Positions 40,026 to 50,028 of a DNA stretch of 64,000 bases are shown piece by piece (within the stretch, counting starts at the first letter, position 1; the number at the start of each line of letters is the position of its first letter). This DNA comes from Choristoneura fumiferana (Eukaryota > Arthropoda > Insecta > Lepidoptera > Tortricidae): positions 10,350,496-10,414,495 of the forward strand of contig NC_133500.1 of assembly GCF_025370935.1 (NCBI RefSeq), written 5' to 3'. The position numbers and the translations under genes are program-made. Below the pieces are notes generated by a model. It had not been told where the DNA came from. It made no database searches and saw only the letters and a list, made by a program, of their open reading frames with translations.

Positions 40026-40514
40026 TGGATATGGATTTTTAATTTGTAAGTAAGCGACATAATCATAAAAATGTTGCTTAAAATTTAATTTGATTTCATT
40101 GCTGCTTGTCGCGGTGATTTTAAGGGCAAAGACAATCAAAAAGCTGTTCAGTTAAAGTAATGAAATGATCCAACCATAGTAACTACGAGTATTAAACTAA
40201 TCTGTGATGGAACTACGTATAAAATAAAATTGTAGATCGAGAGGCGGGAAACTTAAAAAAAAAGTATGTTGGTACCAATGACTTCATAATACAAATTGAC
40301 CTCTTTCTATGATTGACTCGATCAATTTTTTTTTTCAAAAGTTAATGAATAGAAAGGTGAAACTTTTTACCGTTAGATGGTCATGAACTTAAAAAATAAC
40401 CATAGAGTACAAAAGGAGTTCGTACAATGCGTTTTGATGCACTAAGCCGTGCTCTGTGGCTAGGGTTGTCACTAACCTACTCCTTTTAAATAATTTATTT
40501 TATATTTATATATA
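40026..40514. other. No gene seen
   Basis: AT-rich, no recognised repeat. Confidence 0.4.
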
Positions 40515-40660
40515 TTTGCGGCGCATTCTTCTTGGCAATGATGGTCTTTCCGAAAGCGCTGGTAGTTTAAAAAAATGACGTGTAAAAGTGCCCATTGCGG
40601 CCTATTTACTGAATAAATCATTTGAATTTAGAATTTTTTGAATTTGAATTTGAATTATAA
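40515..40660 (+). mobile_element. Non-LTR 3' UTR (family J)
   Basis: GCGGCGCATTCTTCTTGGCA to CTGAATAAATCATTTGAATT with a TTTGAATTTGAATTTGAATT tail; nearly the same as 8846-8998. Confidence 0.85.
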
Positions 40661-40847
40661 AACATTAATATCAATGGTATTACACCATTTCGTCGATTAT
40701 ACTGCAATGCCGCGTGATCAACAATGTCATTTTTTAGGAGACCGTTGAAATCAAAGTATCTTTGTGTTTAAATATATATACCAGCCGCGAAATCTCAAAT
40801 TTGCTATTTTTGAAGGTTAAGCAGAATTAGCCATTGTTGGTTAAGTA

Positions 40848-40980
40848 GAGATCGCTCTGAAGCGATAAGGCCGCCTATTGCTTACCTTAGAAAATCTCTA
40901 TGTATATACTTGTATTCTCTGTACTGCTTACTGTGTTGGTGTGCAATAATGAGTTATTGTATTGTATTGTATTGTACGCG
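40848..40980 (+). mobile_element. Non-LTR 3' UTR with TTGTA tail
   Basis: GAGATCGCTCTGAAGCGATA, AGGCCGCCTATTGCTTACCT, GTGTTGGTGTGCAATAATGA and TTGTATTGTATTGTATTGTA. It is the same 3' UTR type as 14817-14905. Confidence 0.75.
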
Positions 40981-41016
40981 GCATTGCAGTATCATCCACG
41001 ATTTATGCTTCGAAAA

Positions 41017-41140
41017 AAAAAAACACTTTCTGCCAAGTTCCTTTCAGCGTATTCTTCTTAAACAATAAGATCTTTCCGAAAGCACTGGTAGTGTAAAGTA
41101 ACATATGAAAGATACCTTTTGCGGCTTACGCTCAGAATAA
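41017..41140 (+). mobile_element. Family J 3' UTR, diverged
   Basis: CTTTCTGCCAAGTTCCTTTC, GTATTCTTCTTAAACAATAA, TCTTTCCGAAAGCACTGGTA, GCTCAGAATAACCATTTCAT. Confidence 0.7.
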
Positions 41141-41234
41141 CCATTTCATTCTTCTTTTGGTCTGTCTCCTTTCGATCGACATTCCACAGAACCCAATGGG
41201 TAGCTTGGACCCTATTTAAGCTTAGTACTCCTCT

Positions 41235-41366
41235 GGGGCTACTACGAAATCCGAAATAGAAGTTCGTATCGTACCGTCCCCCTCACTCTCGTATTAAAAA
41301 GTATTAGCGCCAGCGGGACGGCAAGATACGAAGTTCGAATTTTTCACTTCGTATTGTAAAGGCTGC
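41235..41366. mobile_element. Palindromic element E, copy 7
   Basis: GGGGCTACTACGAAATCCG and CGAATTTTTCACTTCGTA arms, with CCCCCTCACTCTCGTATT and GCGCCAGCGGGACGGCAAG within. Confidence 0.75.
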
Positions 41367-41596
41367 CCTTTGGGAAACTTTAAGCCGCTACTGTTACTGT
41401 AACTGAATTTATTTTTCATCACACTTGCTCGTAAACAGTGTCGTAACATGCAGGCTACCTTAGTTGCAACCCCCCAAATAAAACCCTCGACCTTAATGTG
41501 CTTGTCATGAAACCCGTGGTCGGTAAATGAGTCATTGCGCGTACACATTTTCTTGCCATGAAGCCCAAGGACGGTCAATGAGTCAGTACCGTACTG

Positions 41597-41711
41597 ATGG
41601 TGCTGCGCGCGCTGCTGCAGGACTACATGGACCACCACATGCACACGCACGTTGCGGCGCATGCTGCGGGAGGGGGAGGTTGAGGGCGACGCTGCCAAGA
41701 GCACAGCCTAA
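41597..41711 (+). pseudogene. GC-rich coding-like fragment with a frameshift (unidentified)
   Basis: This GC-rich patch stands out from AT-rich surroundings. One frame reads MVLRALLQDYMDHHMHTHV up to about 41650; from about 41654 the +1 frame reads RRMLREGEVEGDAAKSTA and stops at TAA 41709-41711. The natural join suggests a single-base insertion in CACGTTGCGGCGC. Codon third positions are mostly G or C, as in a conserved exon. I do not recognise the protein. It could be a pseudogene fragment, a captured exon or, if the extra base is a sequencing error, a real terminal exon. The antisense frame 41294-41704 is a shadow. Confidence 0.4.
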
Positions 41712-41799
41712 GGTATCGCCAATATTTGGAACAATTATATTTTTTTCTTTTACAAATATAAAATTTTACTTGCAAATGTGATGAAAAACATTGTATCTA

Positions 41800-41870
41800 A
41801 TAGATTCTAATAGACTCTCGTTCGTAATTCCTTATTTACCGCCCTTAAGACACAATGTACTATTTCCACC
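41800..41870 (-). repeat. Shared 70-bp segment (pairs with 59740-59805)
   Basis: GAGTCTATTAGAATCTATTA-type end, and on the minus strand ATAGTACATTGTGTCTTAAG, GGCGGTAAATAAGGAATTAC, GAACGAGAGTCT. The same order is found on the plus strand at 59 kb. Confidence 0.7.
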
Positions 41871-42125
41871 AATGCGACAGCCCTAGCGGTAGATAAGCCG
41901 GGTACAGACGTGTGGGCAGACCGGTTTAGACTTAAGCTCCGTACACACCACGCAAGGATATAAAGTAATACGAGGATATATAAATTGTAGATTGCGACTT
42001 CTATGTCTAGCTCACGAATTGTACCTACAAAAGGCATTTATTACAAAGCATTGATTTGTTCTGAGATTTTAACCTTATTCTGAGTCTTGTAGCGACAGTG
42101 AGTTTATAACACTTTTTAATGCTGT

Positions 42126-42493
42126 AACAGGGAAGAAGATTTTTTTTATTCGACTGGATGGCAAAAGAGCAAGTGGGTCTCCTGATGGTAAGAGATCACC
42201 ACCGCCCATAAACATCTGCAACACCAGGGGTACTGCAGATGCGTTGCCAACCTAGAGGCCTAAGATGGGATACCTCAAGTGCCAGTAATTTCACCGGCTG
42301 TACTCTCCACGCCGCGGCGAAACACAACAGTGCAAGCACTGCTGCTTCACGGCAGGATTAATTAGCGAGCAAGACGGTGGTAGCAATCCGGGCGGACCTT
42401 GCACAAGGTCCTACCACCTGTAAAAAGATGGGGGAAGCCTATGTCCAACAGTGGACGTCCTACGGCTGGTATGAATGATTGAACAGGGAAGAA
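42126..42493 (-). mobile_element. Composite D element with 12-bp target duplication
   Basis: A family D 3' end in minus orientation (42140-42420, T-rich tail at the left) is joined at its 5' side to about 50 bp of RTE 3' end in the opposite sense (GGGGGAAGCCTATGTCCAAC, AGTGGACGTCCTACGGCTGG, 42430-42475). Both together are bracketed by AACAGGGAAGAA at 42126-42137 and 42482-42493, so they were inserted as one unit. An RTE-like scrap with GAGACCTTTGATCAGCAGTG follows at 42494-42556. Confidence 0.75.
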
Positions 42494-42767
42494 TAGAAGG
42501 ACCACCAAAGAGACCTTTGATCAGCAGTGCGACAGAAAAGGATAAATGATAATAATGGTAAAACCCAAGAATTCCGATTCAACTGCCAGACCTATTTCAT
42601 AGGAACGAAGCCGCAAAGCCCTAGTGCTTTTGAAATATAGTCAATTCAGTCCTAGTCTGAATGCGATCTAATATAAATTCAAATTAAAATAACTTCATTT
42701 GTACTTGCATAGGAATGTTGAAAATAGCCTGAATGGCTTCGAGAAAAGTATGGTACGGCCGTGCCTT

Positions 42768-43015
42768 TTTTTTTTTGCTCGACTTGGCGGGGGCACTACC
42801 GTGCCCCCAGATAAAGGCGTTCCAGTGTTTTATAGTTGATAAAGACTATGCCACGCCATTAGGCATATAAATAGCTAATAATAGCCAATTCCTTAAAGGG
42901 TCGGCAACGCACCTGTGATTCCCCTCGTGTTGCGGGTGTCCATGGGCGACGGTGATCGCTCTCCATCAGGTGACCCGTCTGCTCGTTTGCCCCCTCGTTT
43001 TATATAAAAAATATA
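42768..43015 (+). mobile_element. Diverged non-LTR 3' end related to D
   Basis: A hairpin GGGGGCACTACCGTGCCCCC at about 42789 is followed by GGTCGGCAACGCACCTGTGA, CATGGGCGACGGTGATCGCT, CCATCAGGTGACCCGTCTGC and an AT-rich tail. Confidence 0.7.
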
Positions 43016-43264
43016 TATATAACTGTCATGTCAGCACGTAGTGTGCTAAACTAAAATAAAATTTAAATTCCTAGATCTAAAGTACTATAAAATTATAACT
43101 AAAACTAAAATTTGTCCGCCAGATCATATTGAATAGAGTAAAAAGCTATTTCACACAAGAAATCAGAGTGCATTTTTAAACTGCGCGTTGCTGGTATTCA
43201 ACTATAACCCAGTAAATGATTGAAAATTTTGGTGCCATACCAAAAATGCTTTTTCACACCTCTC

Positions 43265-43650
43265 CTTCAGAAAAGTAACTTTTCCTCCCTGACGAGAGGG
43301 AGCAAAGTGCAACTTTTCTGTTCAAGGCTTTTCTAAGTGTTTTATTGCAAATGCCATTTTTTGAAGTTGATAATTGTAAAGCCTCGCCATTTTCTATGCT
43401 GGTTGTTGTTTAATAATAGTTAAAATATTTTTTTTTCAAGTTTCTTAATGCTCGGTGTGAAAAGTTGTATGAGCCACTCGGGAGCAAAATTATTTTCATC
43501 TTGGGCGTTAACACTTGAATCCCTCATTACGCTCAGGATTCTACTTTAGAATCCCTCGCTACGCTCAGGATTCTATTGCAGAATCCTTCTCTACATTCTG
43601 GATTCAATGTACGCCCTAGCCGTAAATACACCATTTTGCTCCCTTGTGTC
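43265..43650. repeat. Complex fold-back region with 32-bp tandem repeat
   Basis: A hairpin AGAAAAGTAACTTTTCCTCC against GGAGCAAAGTGCAACTTTTCT lies at 43268-43321. Then GGGAGCAAAAT (43480-43490) is mirrored by ATTTTGCTCCC (43633-43643). Between them are three tandem units of 31-32 bp starting GAATCC at 43517, 43549 and 43581, each of which begins GAATCC and ends GGATTC. There is no coding frame. Confidence 0.75.
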
Positions 43651-43921
43651 ACAAATAACTATTGCCAAGTGAAGCAGTTTTAAAACGGGCCGATTTTAAA
43701 CTGATCTATATTTTGTGTGCATTGATCTTTACAAGCGCACGAGTTCTTGATTATATGCCTCTGATAAAAGGCATTTCGTTTTATTATGTCAGCACTATTG
43801 ACAGGTTTATCGCTTTATCCCACGTAGCGCATTGTCGAGTTAAAAAACGTATGCAACCGATTTGATATCTAAGCCACCATAGAACTTTATCATAGTGATA
43901 TTAAGTTGAAATATTTTCAGG

Positions 43922-44195
43922 TTTTTTTTTTATTCAACTGGATGGCAAACGAGCAAGTGGGTCTCCTGATGATAAGAGATCACCACCGCCCTTAGACACC
44001 TGCAACACCAGGGGATTGCAGATGCGTTGCCAACCTAGAGGCCTGATGGGATACCTCAAGTGCCAGTAATTTCACCGGCTGTCTTACTCTCCACGCCGAA
44101 ACACAACAGTGCAAGCACTGCTGTTTCACGGCAGGATTAGCGAGCAAGATGGTGGTAGCAATCCGGGCGGACCTTGCACAAGGTCCTACCACCTG
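43922..44195 (-). mobile_element. Family D 3' end
   Basis: Minus-strand copy from CAGGTGGTAGGACC (44195 side) to the poly-T at 43922. The long minus frame 43992-44507 (171 codons) joins this with unrelated repeats and is not a gene. Confidence 0.85.
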
Positions 44196-44214
44196 CCCCT
44201 GACATTTAAGGGAT

Positions 44215-44288
44215 AAGTTCACCTTTGTACAGATACCACTTCTGTGTTCTCTGATCGCTACAATTTGGCCGTGTTCAGATCTAGGGTG
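44215..44288 (+). pseudogene. Non-LTR reverse transcriptase C-terminal fragment
   Basis: VFSDRYNLAVFRSRVNR is the Jockey/CR1-type end (V...Y.L..FK.RV). It is cut off by element E copy 8 at 44291. Confidence 0.65.
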
Positions 44289-44290
44289 AA

Positions 44291-44560
44291 TCGAATTTCG
44301 TGTCGTACCGTCCCGCCGACGCTTAAGTATATAATTTAATACAAATACAAATACAAATAATTTATTTGTCAAACATAGGTTAAAATAGTTGGTACACTGA
44401 TCATAGATTTGTATCACTATGCCTTGTAGGTAGGCACATTCAGTCATGCAGTAAACTAAATAAAGTCTAAAAAGTTGCAGAACTATCACGCATATATACT
44501 CCTCCATTGAATAGTAGGCCTTACGAGTGTCGATTTTCGAATTTCGTAGTAGCTCTGCTG
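44291..44560. mobile_element. Palindromic element E, copy 8, split by a LINE tail
   Basis: Left half CGAATTTCGTGTCGTACCG, GCCGACGCTTAAG (44291-44341); right half CGATTTTCGAATTTCGTAG, TAGCTCTGC (about 44522-44560). The insertion at 44342-44520 is a minus-strand LINE end: AATAAATTATTTGTATTTGT on the minus strand with a TTTGTA-repeat tail and TGACTGAATGTGCCTACC upstream. Confidence 0.75.
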
Positions 44561-44597
44561 ATTAAGATAATCTGACTTTTTTTTTGACGAGGACCTG

Positions 44598-44738
44598 TGG
44601 TGATGGTCTTATTTTTCTGTTTTTTCTGTGCATCTATATTTCAGCTTGTATTTTCAATTTAGGTTTTACGGGATGACCGTAAAAGTGAAAATTTGGAATT
44701 GAAATAAAAATACAAAAAGATTCCAAAAAACAATCTTA
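44598..44738 (+). mobile_element. SINE-B, 5'-truncated and diverged
   Basis: TTTTCTGTGCATCTATATTT, CGGGATGACCGTAAAAGTGA, AATACAAAAAGATTCC. Simple orientation, no inverted part. Confidence 0.75.
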
Positions 44739-45052
44739 ATCTGACTTTTCCAAATGGAAATGCCTGTTTTTCTTTGTAAAATTAAGAGTTTACATACATA
44801 CATAATTATTTATTAAAAGCACGCCGGTGGCCAACATGCGTACGCGTCTGCGAGCAACATAATAGCTTAATAATCTCAAATCAATTGCCATAAAAGAAAA
44901 AGATTACCTTAAATCTCTAACTATATTCAAATTATGCTTTTTCTATCCCATTACAAGAAGTGAAGCAAAGATTAATGTAATTTAGAAATAATGATCGTTA
45001 GAAAAGAAATGAAAGAGTATTGGGATGAATTTAAAAATCATTATAATCACCA
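44739..45052. other. No gene seen; LINE tail scrap at about 44784-44805
   Basis: AAGAGTTTACATACATACAT is the TACA-type LINE tail. The remainder is AT-rich and unique. Confidence 0.4.
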
Positions 45053-45180
45053 TCAAGTCAAAGTCAAATATCTTTTCAATTTAGGCTATAACAAGCACTT
45101 ATGAATGTCAAAAAAAAATCTACCACCGGTTCGGAAAACCTCTGCTGAGAAGAATCGGCAAGAAACTCACGAGGTATATA
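45053..45180 (-). mobile_element. Non-LTR 3' end fragment
   Basis: AAGTCAAAGTCAAATATCTT, GGCTATAACAAGCACTTATG, CTACCACCGGTTCGGAAAAC and GAGAAGAATCGGCAAGAAAC: an antisense LINE end shared with 24613-24705. Confidence 0.8.
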
Positions 45181-45221
45181 TATATTTTTTTTAAAACAGA
45201 TTTACAATATTATTAAATGAT

Positions 45222-45458
45222 ATGTATACATCACAATCATCATATCAGATGTGGAGATGGGCAGGACACATTGCTAGAATGGACCACAGTCGTTGGGCGA
45301 GGAGAGTCCTGGAGTGGAGACCCCGTGCTAACACCCGCGGTAGAGGACGACCACCAAAAAGATGGACAGACGATGTCCGGCAACAAGCTGGCGTAAACTG
45401 GATGCGAGTGGCAATGGATAGGCAAGACTGGAAAAGTAGAGAGGAGGCCTATGTCTGA
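45222..45458 (+). pseudogene. RTE-like reverse transcriptase C terminus, frame open
   Basis: The frame reads WRWAGHIARMDHSRWARRVL, then RGRGRPPKRWTDDVRQQAGV, NWMRVAMDRQDWKSREEAYV and stops at 45456-45458. It is the standard C-terminal module of RTE-like elements: W.GHI.R, GRP..RW.DD, A.DR..W, EAYV. The last residues (QQW) are lost. Upstream the reverse-transcriptase core is missing, so it is a 5'-truncated fossil despite the open frame. It is followed by a (GATA)n tail at about 45481-45500. Confidence 0.85.
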
Positions 45459-45681
45459 AGACGGGCGCTATAAGGGCTGTTATAGATAGATAGATAGATT
45501 AGCTGTAGGACGTCCACTGTTGGACACTACTCGAAAATACCACTGAAAAGTGATTTTTAAAAACCGTGCGTGTTAAAAACTTTGCTAAAGAAAATTTTAA
45601 AGTCGAGCGGCCCCCTTCCCTCTATAAGCTGAACTGTTGGTTTGAAAATTTTGAAAAAAATCACGATAGGAGAAAAATATG

Positions 45682-45897
45682 TCACTAGCTTTTGCCCGCG
45701 GCTTCGTCCGCGTGGAATTCGGTTATCGCGCGCTGTTCCCTCGGGAACTGTGCTTTTTACGAGACAAAAAGTAGCTCATGTCACTCTCTGGCCCGTAAAC
45801 TATCTCTATGCCATAAATCACGTCGATCCGTCGCTCCGTTTCGACGTGAAAGACGGACAAACATACACACTTTCGCGTTTATAATATTAGTATGGAT
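45682..45897 (+). mobile_element. Family G repeat, full length
   Basis: ACTAGCTTTTGCCCGCGGCT, GGTTATCGCGCGCTGTTCCC, CGTCGATCCGTCGCTCCGTT, and ACTTTCGCGTTTATAATATT at the end. The frames 45642-45884 and 45692-45991 across it are incidental. Confidence 0.85.
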
Positions 45898-45939
45898 TAA
45901 GCAAAACTATTACACTAACCTTAAATTTTTAGGGATTCC

Positions 45940-46015
45940 GCCTTTGTCCTCTTCTTTGTGTATTTATATTTTTAATTTTTATGTGCAATAAAGAGTTTAC
46001 ATACATAGGTACATA
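45940..46015 (+). mobile_element. Non-LTR 3' tail with TACA repeat
   Basis: TTTTATGTGCAATAAAGAGT, TTACATACATAGG: the same LINE end as 20505-20650. Confidence 0.65.
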
Positions 46016-46357
46016 TTATTACAGCTAAGTTTGCTTGAGAATTATTATAATGAATAATAGAAACACATGGGCATTTTTACAAAAAAGTGTACCTTTTCTT
46101 TTCTTTTTTTCAATTTTGGAAAAAATATGATGTTTCCTAGTCAGAATAAAGAGCACAATCGATTCAAATAGTTTAAAAAATGTCCAAAAAATGACAGTTT
46201 TGTGACGTTTTTTTCATACACTCAGCATGGGCGTCATACAACTGATTCAGAAAATTATGTATGAATAAATTAAATACATTTTGAAAGAAAAGGGTATTCT
46301 TTTTTTGAAAACGCCCATAATAGTTAAACAACCACACGTCAAAATAAGGTATGCAAG

Positions 46358-46427
46358 GATTTTTTCGTAACGGCTACGGAACCCTATCCTGGGCGTGTCC
46401 GACCCGCCCTTGGCCTGTTTTATTACT
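46358..46427 (+). mobile_element. Repeat K, 3' fragment
   Basis: CGGCTACGGAACCCTATCCT, GGGCGTGTCCGACCCGCCCT, TGGCCTGTTTT. Confidence 0.7.
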
Positions 46428-47104
46428 TGATTTGTTTTCGCAATGACAGGAAACAATATAAATTCCTGTTTTTATTGACCTTAAGTATACCTACAGTTTT
46501 TAAAGTACTTGTAACAGTTTGTGTCATTAAAATTAAACATTCTTTATATTACACGGGCAAAATGGTAGTGTTCCGTATGTTTATTTTATAATATAAATCG
46601 TAAAGTTTATTATAATGAAATAAATCAATACAAGCAAACAAAATGTTTGTTTTTCATAATATTTCTGTGAAAAATGAAGTTATATTTTGTGAGTCAGTGA
46701 TGTTCGAATTTTTAAGATTTCTTTACCTCTCTCTATGAGGCTTTATAAATGTCTTGTCAAATTTCATCATTTTATGTCAATTGGAAGAACCACGTATAAA
46801 TATTCATCCACAATATTGATACATTTGTAAGCAAATAAATCGCCGTTTAAAACGTTATATTGATTGCGCGAACTTTATACTTATTTTTCACCGCGCCAAG
46901 GGATTGGTGACTGAATATTTGATATTAATTTCAACCTAAATTTCTCAGATTTCATTTTCAATTTAAGCTCGAAACAAAAGATCGGTTTTCTCTTTCTTTT
47001 TCATATGAGTCTTCAGGCAAACGAAGAAAACCGACGAGTCCCGAGCAGCGTTAACATTGTACAATGGTTGACATTAGTACAAAATAGTAGAAATGTGAAA
47101 TTTG
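46428..47104. other. No gene seen
   Basis: AT-rich unique DNA. Confidence 0.4.
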
Positions 47105-47310
47105 TCGTCATCATCATCATCTCAGCCGTAGGACGTCCACTGTTGGACGTAAGCCTCCCCATAGACCTCAGTTAGTTCGGTTGGAAGCGGCCTGCATCCA
47201 CCATGAACTTGCCGCTTTACCTATCCGACCATCTCGTTAGTGGACGTCCTACGCTGCGCTTGCTGATTCGCGGTCTCCATTGGAGAACTATTCGGCTCCA
47301 ACGGCCTTTA
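47105..47310 (-). mobile_element. RTE-like remnant with ATC tail
   Basis: The plus strand shows TCATCATCATCATCTCAGCC, GTAGGACGTCCACTGTTGG, GGAAGCGGCCTGCATCCACC, GCGGTCTCCATTGGAG. The minus strand therefore reads the ..WMQAAS(N)R.., GEAYVQQWTSYG module with breaks. This is the uninterrupted relative of 3796-3961. Confidence 0.8.
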
Positions 47311-48817
47311 AAACACCAATCACTGCCTTAGCCGTTAAGGAACCCTAAAATCTTACCATAACAAAACCACGATTCTACCGAACTTGATACGATCTGTCGG
47401 TCGGCGTCGTTTGATACTGACTCTTTCCTTCCCACTTCGTATCTCATACGGCCATCTCTCTCTGGCACAGTGCCGGTTAATTATACGCTCTCTTTCCCTC
47501 CTTAAGGCTGCAAGCAGGATGTGTAGTCAATTTGATACGTGAGATAAAAATGCGTCAATGCGTTATTTTAGATGCACGACAGGAATTGTATGTCAAAAAC
47601 TGGACACGCCTAAACTATGCTATATGACTTTAAAATATATACGTATCTCCATATGAAAGAAAGAGAGAAAACGTTTATTCGTGACAACGCGGGAAAAAAT
47701 AAAGACGCTACTGCCCTATTTGCTACCATGTTTTGCTGTTCTGTTCAATAAATAGGTTATTGTATTGTTTTTTATTAAGTTTCTTCCACACGATTAACCC
47801 TATCGCTTAGCACACCCGGCCGGAAGCGCCCGGTGACCCTTTACACACAAACACACATTAATAATGCTAATTACATTAATTGCGATTCACGTAGCTAGTT
47901 TACTCACTTTCCCTTTCATTCGCGCCTTTTTAACCAATTAGTCTTCGTCAAATTAACTTACGAGTTTGCGGCTAAATACGCACGTGCACGTGTAACTCTA
48001 ATTGTGAAATGTCATCTAATATTGTTACAAAGGTCGTAGTTTTCGGTTTAGATGCATAGAATGAAAGAGAGAGACAGACATGTAATGATGCAGCAAGGGA
48101 TTATGACAATTTTAGTTAATACAATAAATAAACTAGAAAATTGGCGCTCTCTTTTTGACTATTTTAGTACGGTACACAGTAGCGGGGGTAAAAACATCAG
48201 AAATTGCTTATAAAACAGGTCAGAATCTAGGCAGAGTCAATGCCCTAGTTCCATGGGAAGATCCGTAGTATAAACAAATTTATCTAACATAAATATTTTG
48301 ATAATGGAGTACTGCCCTCTTGGATTATGTTTAGACAATAATTTCAATTACGATACGTGTCTTTAGATTTCTATCACATCACAATATTGGTCGTATTGTA
48401 AAGTACTTAACAGAAAAATTTGCAATATGAAATTTTAGTTAAGTACCTATGTGCTTATTTATTACCACAAACAGCAAACTGAACTAATCTTTTGGAATTA
48501 TCATACAAAGTGAGCAGTTTATTTTGCTAGAATATTTTAATTTTAATTATAAAATCGTAAACTCAAATACTTACCTATTTTAGTATTTATAATATAATAC
48601 TAGTAGGATGTAGGATTTTGACTTAGTATAATTGTATCTACATACTTCCTAATTTATAATACCTACACTGTTCTCGAAACACAATAGATTTAGCCGTTGT
48701 TTGGTTTGTGGTTAGGTTAGGTTATGCTCGATGATCAAATTTGTGGTCAAATCCAAGCTTGCGTCGGGGGAATGTGTTCTTAATGCAATCTGGGGCCACG
48801 TTTCGAAAGATGTAACG
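47311..48817. other. No gene seen; tandem CACGTG at 47981
   Basis: Mostly unique AT-rich DNA. CACGTGCACGTG at 47981-47992 is two adjacent canonical E-boxes. GAAAGAAAGAGAG near 47655 and the TTCAATAAATAGGTTATTGT end near 47748 suggest LINE tail scraps. A double TTAGG lies at about 48712-48722. Confidence 0.4.
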
Positions 48818-48930
48818 TATGTTTTTTTTTAATTATGAGAGGAAGTCAAACGAGCAAGCGGGTCATCTGACGTGAAATGATCACCACCGTCAAGTACCAA
48901 CTATTCAAGGAGAGTCCTAACCTATGTCTT
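48818..48930 (-). mobile_element. Diverged non-LTR 3' end related to D
   Basis: GTCAAACGAGCAAGCGGGTC, ATCTGACGTGAAATGATCAC, CACCGTCAAG: complement of the CATCAGGTGACCC..GCTCGTTTG end, with the T-rich tail at 48821-48830. Confidence 0.7.
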
Positions 48931-48965
48931 TTCAAATTTTCGCCTAAAATAGTTTAGGACCATTG

Positions 48966-49078
48966 CAGTTGCTTCTTAGACCACTTGCTTCTGAGACCAG
49001 TTGCTTCTTAGACCACTTGCTACTCAGACCAGTTGCTTCTTAGACCACTTGGGTACTTAGACCAGCTGCTTTTTAGAC
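48966..49078 (+). repeat. 16-bp minisatellite with 32-bp alternation
   Basis: Seven units: CAGTTGCTTCTTAGAC, CACTTGCTTCTGAGAC, CAGTTGCTTCTTAGAC, CACTTGCTACTCAGAC, CAGTTGCTTCTTAGAC, a 17-bp CACTTGGGTACTTAGAC, and CAGCTGCTTTTTAGAC. CAGTTG-type and CACTTG-type units alternate, so the effective period is 32 bp. Non-coding. Confidence 0.95.
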
Positions 49079-50028
49079 GAATTGATTGATCGATTCACCA
49101 CATTATGTGGATGCCGGAGGATCATGTGACCAGACAAGTTCTGGACTCTTAAATTGGTTGCTTATTATCTAAAACAGCATGAAGAAAGCTCAAGTAGACT
49201 AGACGACTTTGAAAGATGCGAATGGCGAAAGTTACGAGGATAAGATAAGGTAATAAGTTAATTTAATTATTCAATAATTTGCAGTACAAAATAACAATAG
49301 ATACAATGTTTTACAAAATTCTATGTAACACGTTTGCCTGCATTAGGGTTATTAGAAAACTCTGTGTCGCAGGCTTAAGAGAGCTAGCATAAAATAAAAT
49401 TAAAAATAATTATCTAAGCTTAACAGTGCAAGCAAATAGATAAAGTATAAAAAGGTAAAAGGTAAAACAATATGCGTTTGAATTGAATTTAAGTAAAGTG
49501 TTATGATTTAAATAAGTCACACAGTCAGTACAATTTTTAACCGGGTCAAAGCCGATCCAAAGTTTGCTGAGCAAAATAAAATACATTATACACGCCTAAC
49601 GCGAAAAAATTGCAACTGGAGGAGAGCCCATCCTAAATTAAATGAGAAATAAACTTAGGCAAATAAAGACGTATTTTGTTACTCTATCACGCTTAAACAG
49701 CTAGAAAAATCACTAAATTTGAAGACTTGAAATTCTGCACTGGTACTTTTTTATAAATCCTGATGTGTTTAGGAGTCTTTGACATTCGTTTGACACGCTT
49801 GTACTAAGAACCATAAGAAAGCGCGCTCAATCTGCTCTCCGTCGAGCTGTAACGGCCTGTTATTCAGAACATAAATAAGCCGGCCAAATAGGTATTTTTA
49901 TTAACAGGCTAACTAGACTTGTTTCAGCGAGAGCCACTGACCTAAGTGGTTTGACCTGATTTGAGCGCAATGTAAACCTATTTGCAGCGGCTGAAAAATA
50001 CGCATGGAAAGTATGTTTCCCAGGGATA
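49079..50028. other. No gene seen
   Basis: Mostly AT-rich unique DNA with no recognised repeat family. Confidence 0.4.

Noticed and set aside
41294..41704. 136-codon minus-strand frame
   Set aside because: It combines element E with the complement of the GC-rich coding-like fragment; Ser, Arg and Val repeats are typical of an antisense shadow.
43992..44507. Longest open frame in the window (171 codons, minus strand)
   Set aside because: It runs across a family D 3' end, a reverse-transcriptase scrap, part of element E and a LINE tail. The sequence recurs elsewhere in pieces, so the frame is accidental.
48966..49078. CRISPR-like array
   Set aside because: Units are contiguous 16-mers with no spacers, in a eukaryotic context.
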